This document shows, one piece after another, positions 28,878 to 33,317 of a DNA stretch of 33,317 bases (the stretch's first letter is position 1; each line of letters begins with the position of its first letter). This DNA comes from a virus. Made by a program: the position numbers and the translations under genes. The stretch lies in the IMG/VR virus record IMGVR_UViG_3300005613_000245, positions 1 through 33,317 of that record. The stretch is one strand, 5' to 3'. A model generated the notes under the pieces. It was not told where the DNA came from and did no database searches. It saw nothing but the letters and a program-made list of their open reading frames with translations.

Positions 28878-30605
28878 GTGTCAAATTTAGCAACAATACC
28901 TAAAAAGTGTTATTTTCAGGGTCAAACAGATAAGGCTTATCAGTTTTATTTCTTTGATAAAAAAGAGTCAAAATGGGCTCCAAAAAAATGCGTGAATATT
29001 CGTAATGGAATTGTATATTTTGATTCTTGGATTGCAAAGCAAAATGATCTTAATACTACTTACAGTCTTAGTAACTTGCATGACTATGACCAGAAGAAAC
29101 ATTTTTCGACTCTAGAGATTCGAGAAAGGCTAAAAGAATTTAATTTTGTTTTTGAGCCAATGCACCATCAAGCTAAATGCATTGAGTATTCAGCAGGTGC
29201 TAGCGGTATGGGTTTTTTCTTTGACCCTGGACTTGGGAAAACCAAAACTGCTATTGATGAGTTTTGTTTATTAAATATGGACGAACCATTATCTATTTTA
29301 ATTATTTGTCCCAAGATAGCTCTAGCTGTATGGGAGAGTGAATTCGAGAAACATTGTAACCCTAATATATATAAGCGTTTAAGATTTTATAGACATGAGG
29401 GAAAATTCAGAAAAAAAGATCAAGCCTTGTTAGATGAAATACAGTCTAGGGATACAGATAATGTTTTTATTATTAACTATGACTTTACGACCTCTGCCAA
29501 GGGTGTACAGATTGTTCAAGATTTTCTCATGAGTCAAAAAAATGTATATTGTGTTTTAGATGAAAGTCAAAAGATAGCTAATAGAAACAGTGGTAGAGGA
29601 CATAAGTTAACCTACCCTGAATTTGTTGGCAGAATTAAGTACAGAAGATGCCTAACTGGAACCAGTATCACCAATAATGTAGGTAGTATATGGAATCAGA
29701 TGAGATTCATTCATCCGTGTGCTGTGCCTGCTAGTTATTGGAAGTTTATTCAGCGATATTCGGCAGATGAAGAGGGTAAGAAAGCTAAAAATCTTGATGA
29801 ATTAAAGAAAATGCTTAAACCTTATTACTTTCAGGCGACCGAAGAGATACTTAATTTACCTGAAGCTATGGATCAGGAGATAGAAGTAAGGTTAAGCCCG
29901 GAAGCTAAAGCTGTTTATGATACTTATGCAAGTGATTTTAGTTTATTTGATGCTATTAAGTTAGCGATTGAAGGCGGAGATGAAAAATTATTTAAGCAAC
30001 TAACTGCAATTAAGCCTAAAAGTTTAACTAAAAATATAGAGGAAGATTCAAATAGTGATTCTGTTTTAAAGCAATTAATTAGATTAAGGCAGATTCCAAG
30101 TGGTTTAATTGGTAGTGTTTCAGAGGTGGTTCAAGAGTTAGAAGTATGGGATAAGTATTATGCTTTATTAAGTTTATTAGACCAGTTAGAAGATCAGCAA
30201 GCGATTATATTATCTACTTCTAGGCTAGTAATTGAGCGTTATAGCCAAAAGTTTAAGGAGACTAATACTGTTTCTATTGGGGTTCACACTGGTGCGACTA
30301 GCAGTAAAGAGCGTGAAAGGATTTTGGAAGATTTCAAGTCTAATAAGGTTCAGTATTTATTTGCAACTACTCAAACCGTAGAAACTGCTGTTACTTTAAC
30401 TAATTGCAGGTACATGATTTTTATTGATCATGATTTTTCAAGCGATAGATTTAGGCAAGTCAGAAAACGTATACACAGAATAGGGCAAAATCAGACTTGT
30501 ATGTATTATCACTTAGTGGCTAAAGACACGCTAGATCAAGGTATCTTAAAGATTTTACGTGATAAGTGTGAGCTTCAAAAAGAGGTATTAGATAGCAATG
30601 TATGA
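28878..30605 (+). CDS. SNF2-family helicase/ATPase
   Basis: The 575-residue protein starts with GTG after AGAGG. A 90-residue N-terminal domain precedes the SNF2 core: MHHQAKCIEYSAGASGMGFF, Walker A DPGLGKTKTA (K121), LIICPKIALAVWESEFEKHC, Walker B VLDESQK (D228-E-S-Q, where DEAH/DEGH is usual), RCLTGTSITNNVGSIWNQMR, then the second RecA domain with VHTGATSSKERERIL, LFATTQTVETAVTLTNC and QVRKRIHRIGQ. It translocates on dsDNA. In phages of this type it may serve replication or recombination. Its last eight bases overlap the primase start. Confidence 0.85.
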   Translation: MSNLATIPKKCYFQGQTDKAYQFYFFDKKESKWAPKKCVNIRNGIVYFDSWIAKQNDLNTTYSLSNLHDYDQKKHFSTLEIRERLKEFNFVFEPMHHQAKCIEYSAGASGMGFFFDPGLGKTKTAIDEFCLLNMDEPLSILIICPKIALAVWESEFEKHCNPNIYKRLRFYRHEGKFRKKDQALLDEIQSRDTDNVFIINYDFTTSAKGVQIVQDFLMSQKNVYCVLDESQKIANRNSGRGHKLTYPEFVGRIKYRRCLTGTSITNNVGSIWNQMRFIHPCAVPASYWKFIQRYSADEEGKKAKNLDELKKMLKPYYFQATEEILNLPEAMDQEIEVRLSPEAKAVYDTYASDFSLFDAIKLAIEGGDEKLFKQLTAIKPKSLTKNIEEDSNSDSVLKQLIRLRQIPSGLIGSVSEVVQELEVWDKYYALLSLLDQLEDQQAIILSTSRLVIERYSQKFKETNTVSIGVHTGATSSKERERILEDFKSNKVQYLFATTQTVETAVTLTNCRYMIFIDHDFSSDRFRQVRKRIHRIGQNQTCMYYHLVAKDTLDQGILKILRDKCELQKEVLDSNV

Positions 30606-31563
30606 TACTCGTTCTATGCTTCAAGATTTAGGGATCACTAATCTTAAGAAAAAAACGGGTTACTTAGTGTGTAGCTGTCCTTTTTCACATAGCCATAAAA
30701 ATGGCGATAAGCACCCATCTTTTTTAATTAAAGATACTAACTTAGAAGATGTTTACTTTAAGTGTTTGGGGTGCGGTGTTGGTGGCACTATTAAGAGTTT
30801 TTTATGGTTCATCTCGGGTAAAAACAGCGATCTGTATAAAAGCTACAAGGAACGTTATTTAGGTGAAGAAGATACCTTTAGGTTATTTAAGCCTCAGGAG
30901 AAGGCTAATAAAAGGCAGAGTCTTAACTATATTGATTGGCAAGACTTAATTAAGCAAAAAAACTTCAAAGAGGTAAACCAAGTACCTGAAGCTGAGCAAT
31001 ATTTGCTTAGGCGTGGTATTACTCAGGAAACTATCTCAAAGCTAGATTTAAAAGTTGCTGAAGATGAGAAGTATATAGTTTTTCCTGTGATTTTGCGCAA
31101 TAAAAAATGTGTAGGTTACACTAGGCGCGCTTATGCAGGTCAAAAAATCAGGACTAAGGACAGTAAGGGACTTGAAAAGAATAAGATAGTTTTAGGTGAG
31201 CACTTATTGACGAGTAAGCCTTTATTGGTCACTGAAGGTATGACAGGCTTAGCTTGTTTACATACTAACGGCGTATCAGAAAGATTTGATATTGTTGCAA
31301 CTCTTGGAGCTACTTTTATGGAATCTAAGGCTAGAAGGATAGCCAATTATTGTAAAAGTGTTTATTTATTATTCGACAATGACAAAAATCAATTTAATGC
31401 AAATGGTGAGCCAGTTAATCCAGGACAAAGCAATCAAAAGTATTACAAGCAATATTTTCTAGAGAAAGGTTTATTTTGTTTTAGCTTTGATTGGTCGAAG
31501 ACGGAGAAAAACGATGTGGATGATTTGAATTTAAGTGATTTAATTTTTGATAATTTTGTTTAA
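30598..31563 (+). CDS. DnaG-type primase
   Basis: The 321-residue protein has an N-terminal CHC2-like zinc finger (C25/C27, H31/H33, C56-LG-C59 in YFKCLGCGVGGT), then a connecting region, then a TOPRIM domain with E213 in LLVTEGMTGLACL and D260/D262 in YLLFDNDKNQ. These features define bacterial-type primases that make RNA primers for lagging-strand synthesis, working with the DnaB-type helicase at 24484. It is about half of E. coli DnaG in length and lacks the C-terminal helicase-interaction domain. It overlaps the SNF2 gene by eight bases. Confidence 0.85.
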   Translation: MYDTRSMLQDLGITNLKKKTGYLVCSCPFSHSHKNGDKHPSFLIKDTNLEDVYFKCLGCGVGGTIKSFLWFISGKNSDLYKSYKERYLGEEDTFRLFKPQEKANKRQSLNYIDWQDLIKQKNFKEVNQVPEAEQYLLRRGITQETISKLDLKVAEDEKYIVFPVILRNKKCVGYTRRAYAGQKIRTKDSKGLEKNKIVLGEHLLTSKPLLVTEGMTGLACLHTNGVSERFDIVATLGATFMESKARRIANYCKSVYLLFDNDKNQFNANGEPVNPGQSNQKYYKQYFLEKGLFCFSFDWSKTEKNDVDDLNLSDLIFDNFV

Positions 31564-31568
31564 AATAG

Positions 31569-31597
31569 TTGATAAAAAATTTTTGACGTGGTAAGAT
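31569..31597 (+). promoter_or_regulatory. Early promoter for the SSB-like gene
   Basis: TTGATA (31569-31574), 17-base spacer beginning AAAAATTTTT, and GTGGTAAGAT with -10 TAAGAT (31592-31597) and extended TG. The leader is GGAGGTAATTAATATG. Confidence 0.75.
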
Positions 31598-31622
31598 ATA
31601 AAGGAAATCGGAGGTAATTAAT

Positions 31623-32414
31623 ATGGAATTTGCTAATTTTGGTTCTAGTAATACAGCAAAAAAAGAAAGTGGCTCATCGGTGGGTTTGTTTGATGGATTT
31701 AATGATGGTGGGGTGTTTTATAAAGACTATATTGGTCGCAAAGTCGTTTCAGTTAAAGAAGGTGAAACAAAAAGATTAATTATATTGGCTAGCCAAATAA
31801 GCCCAACGGCAGCGGAGGGGATAGCACAGTTCTATGTACATGAAAACTATTTAGACGATGGTTCGGAATACGGACACCGTTCTTTTGCTTTATGTTTAGC
31901 AGAAAATGTTGATAGCGAAGGCAACACTAAGCCGTGTCCACTTTGCAACAATAAGATGAATTCAACGCTATGCTTATTTGTCCCAGTACTGGAAGAGTAT
32001 ACGGATAAGGAAGGTAATATACAATATGCTAAGAAGGTATGGGTTATTCGTAAGCAACACAGGTTCAAGAAACAAATTGAATCTATCCTTGAGTTTTTAT
32101 GTGAGAAAAATGAGAAGTTTGGAACTGTTAGAGGTTTAGGCATTGCCCTTAAGCGTGAAACTAGTCAGAGTTCCAAGACTGGAAGTATTGGCTTTTGGTC
32201 AGAGGATGACGAGAACCCACAAAAGATTAAGAGGTTTACAGAGGAAGAGCTTATAGCTCAGTTTGGTTCAGATGAAGTTATTGAAGATGGTAAAGTTAAA
32301 TATCCTAAGAATTGGAAAATAACACCTTATGATCTTGATTTCTACAACCTAGAGACGGCGGCAGAGTATATAGATCAAATTAAAGGCTTGCCAATCAAAC
32401 AATACAAGGGGTAA
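31623..32414 (+). CDS. Probable single-stranded DNA-binding protein
   Basis: The 263-residue protein has an N-terminal Ser/Gly/Lys-rich tail, a beta-rich core and a CPLCNNK zinc-knuckle half near residue 104. The pattern HRSFALCLAEN...CPLCNNKMNSTLCLFVPVLE, followed by KKVWVIRKQHRFKKQIES, resembles phage gp32-like ssDNA-binding proteins with a zinc ribbon, although only one CxxC is present plus C87 and C113. It has its own strong promoter, fitting an abundant protein. The C-terminus lacks the usual acidic tip. SSB is the best guess, based on context and outline. Confidence 0.55.
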   Translation: MEFANFGSSNTAKKESGSSVGLFDGFNDGGVFYKDYIGRKVVSVKEGETKRLIILASQISPTAAEGIAQFYVHENYLDDGSEYGHRSFALCLAENVDSEGNTKPCPLCNNKMNSTLCLFVPVLEEYTDKEGNIQYAKKVWVIRKQHRFKKQIESILEFLCEKNEKFGTVRGLGIALKRETSQSSKTGSIGFWSEDDENPQKIKRFTEEELIAQFGSDEVIEDGKVKYPKNWKITPYDLDFYNLETAAEYIDQIKGLPIKQYKG

Positions 32415-32417
32415 TTC

Positions 32418-33056
32418 ATGGTTGAAGAAAAAAAATCTTATTGGAAAGAACACTCTTCTTATTACACCAACGAGAATTACAGGCGTAATATTTTGAGGCG
32501 TGGTAGAACAAGAACTTTTGAAAAACATCTACTTAAAATGGGCTGTGACTCTTATGATTCTTATATAGATAAGGTCATTGAAGGCAGTTACGATCAAATA
32601 ACTGAGAGGGTTTTTACTACTGCTGATGATCAAAAAATTTCTTCTAAAATGATCTCGGGCTATGGGATAGCCAAAGTATTAAGGATTCAGCATTTAACGA
32701 TGTTGAAGCTACTAGGTTTAGTTTTCGATAGTCAAGTCATGACAAGAAATGGGAATCGTTACTATTCTTTAGCTGAATATTTAGTTTTAGCTGAGGCGAT
32801 GTACGTGTTCAAAGTGCGTGGGTATGGTTCACTTAAAGAGTATGAAGCAGAAGTTAAGGAGTTGTGTGGAATGGCTACAGAGCAACTTGAAAAGCAAATA
32901 TTAAAGCATGGTAGCAGTATTGAAGAATTAAATCTTGGTTTTACTAAGGATGGAGGTAAAGACGAATATGTCAATAGAGTTAAAGAATATAGAAGAAATC
33001 TTCTTAAAAATAAAAGAATTGCTAGAATCCTTGATAAAGAAAGATGTAAAAAGTAA
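32418..33056 (+). CDS. Unknown basic helical protein
   Basis: The 212-residue basic protein starts three bases after the SSB-like stop. It has an N-terminal aromatic/basic part (SYWKEHSSYYTNENYRRNIL) and a middle resembling a helix-turn-helix or MerR-type winged helix (KMISGYGIAKVLRIQHLTML, KLLGLVFDSQVMTRNGNRYY). The C-terminal helices are highly charged. A DNA-binding role is plausible but unproven. The next gene begins inside its end. Confidence 0.5.
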   Translation: MVEEKKSYWKEHSSYYTNENYRRNILRRGRTRTFEKHLLKMGCDSYDSYIDKVIEGSYDQITERVFTTADDQKISSKMISGYGIAKVLRIQHLTMLKLLGLVFDSQVMTRNGNRYYSLAEYLVLAEAMYVFKVRGYGSLKEYEAEVKELCGMATEQLEKQILKHGSSIEELNLGFTKDGGKDEYVNRVKEYRRNLLKNKRIARILDKERCKK

Positions 33057-33264
33057 GCAAGCTAAATGTATTCTTGGTTACAAGCAAGGGCAGTTAGAAG
33101 GTGTTAAGAGTAACGAAAATTCTAATAGTGATTGGAAAAGTTTCAGTATTGGGCTTGAGCGAAATTGCGATGATAACCCAGATAGTATTAAGCAATGCTA
33201 TGCAGTAATGCGTGAACAGGTAGAAGAAGAATTTAATAAATTTGCTGGGGGTTCTAATGAGTAA
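32968..33264 (+). CDS. Small unknown protein overlapping its neighbour
   Basis: The start is taken as ATG 32968, with GGAGG at 32952-32956; the in-frame TTG at 32935 lacks a ribosome site. The 98-residue product (SIELKNIEEIFLKIKELLES; GYKQGQLEGVKSNENSNSDW) is helical then polar. It overlaps the upstream gene by 89 bases in a different frame and the next start by eight bases. Function unknown. Confidence 0.5.
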   Translation: MSIELKNIEEIFLKIKELLESLIKKDVKSKQAKCILGYKQGQLEGVKSNENSNSDWKSFSIGLERNCDDNPDSIKQCYAVMREQVEEEFNKFAGGSNE

Positions 33265-33317
33265 GCAAGAGACTGTTAGGCTCCAAGACTTCAAACAAGA
33301 TGTTAATTCTACTTTAG
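33257..33317 (+). CDS. Start of a gene cut by the window end
   Basis: ATG 33257, preceded by GGGGG five bases upstream, opens a frame that stays open to the last base (SKQETVRLQDFKQDVNSTL). It overlaps the stop of the previous gene in another frame, like its coupled neighbours. Only 20 codons are visible, so no function is proposed. Confidence 0.5.
   Translation, partial: MSKQETVRLQDFKQDVNSTL

Noticed and set aside
1-33317. Integrase, repressor, att sites or insertion sequences
   Set aside because: None could be recognised on either strand; no terminal inverted repeats with a transposase were found.

Overview
This window looks like an AT-rich (roughly one third G+C by eye) tailed-phage genome segment. 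Every protein gene is on the + strand. The tail genes follow the order of the P2 contractile-tail module: sheath (FI), tube (FII), chaperones (E/E'), tape measure (T), U, X, D. The host is therefore probably a Gram-negative bacterium; the exported proteins and sigma70-type promoters with an extended -10 (TGnTATAAT) fit this. I cannot name the host. No integrase, repressor pair or att site was seen, so nothing here demonstrates lysogeny.

Layout. (1) 1-12027: tail and host-recognition genes. An open-ended fragment is followed by three fibre/adhesin-region proteins, the P2-like FI-to-D block, a beta-helix tailspike-like protein and a small fibre-like protein. (2) 12043-13530: a possible lysis/envelope cassette with an alpha/beta hydrolase, a holin-like multi-span protein and a membrane-anchored protein. 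It ends at a plus-strand small-RNA-like unit that faces a minus-strand one. (3) 13814-18495: an accessory region of small unknown genes, a PP-loop ATPase gene that appears to have been inserted into a neighbour (leaving a duplicated 3' end), a zinc-finger-like protein, a GH24 lysozyme, and an exported metzincin-type metalloprotease with its own promoter. (4) 18496-19678: about 1.2 kb with no protein gene. It holds five compact promoter-RNA-terminator units and, between the second and third, a cluster of phased repeats next to very AT-rich DNA that may be a replication origin. (5) 19679-33317: the replication/early region, with a tandem winged-helix protein (candidate initiator), small regulators, a MazG-like pyrophosphohydrolase, a DUF3310-like protein, a degenerate helicase-loader-like protein, a DnaB-type helicase, an HNH nuclease, an SbcC-like ATPase, an SNF2-type helicase, a DnaG-type primase and a probable ssDNA-binding protein.

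How the parts may work together. The replication block could assemble a theta-type replisome at the repeat-rich segment: initiator, loader-like protein, helicase, primase, SSB. This differs from P2's own rolling-circle gpA system, so the genome appears mosaic. Several early genes share one promoter style (TTGACA-like -35, A-tract/T-tract spacer, GTGGTAAAAT-like -10) and one leader (GGAGGTAATTAAT just before the start codon), which suggests a coordinated early regulon. The most unusual parts are the array of small transcription units, the exported metalloprotease, the PP-loop insertion that replaced the 3' end of its neighbour, and the P-loop-less helicase-loader-like protein.
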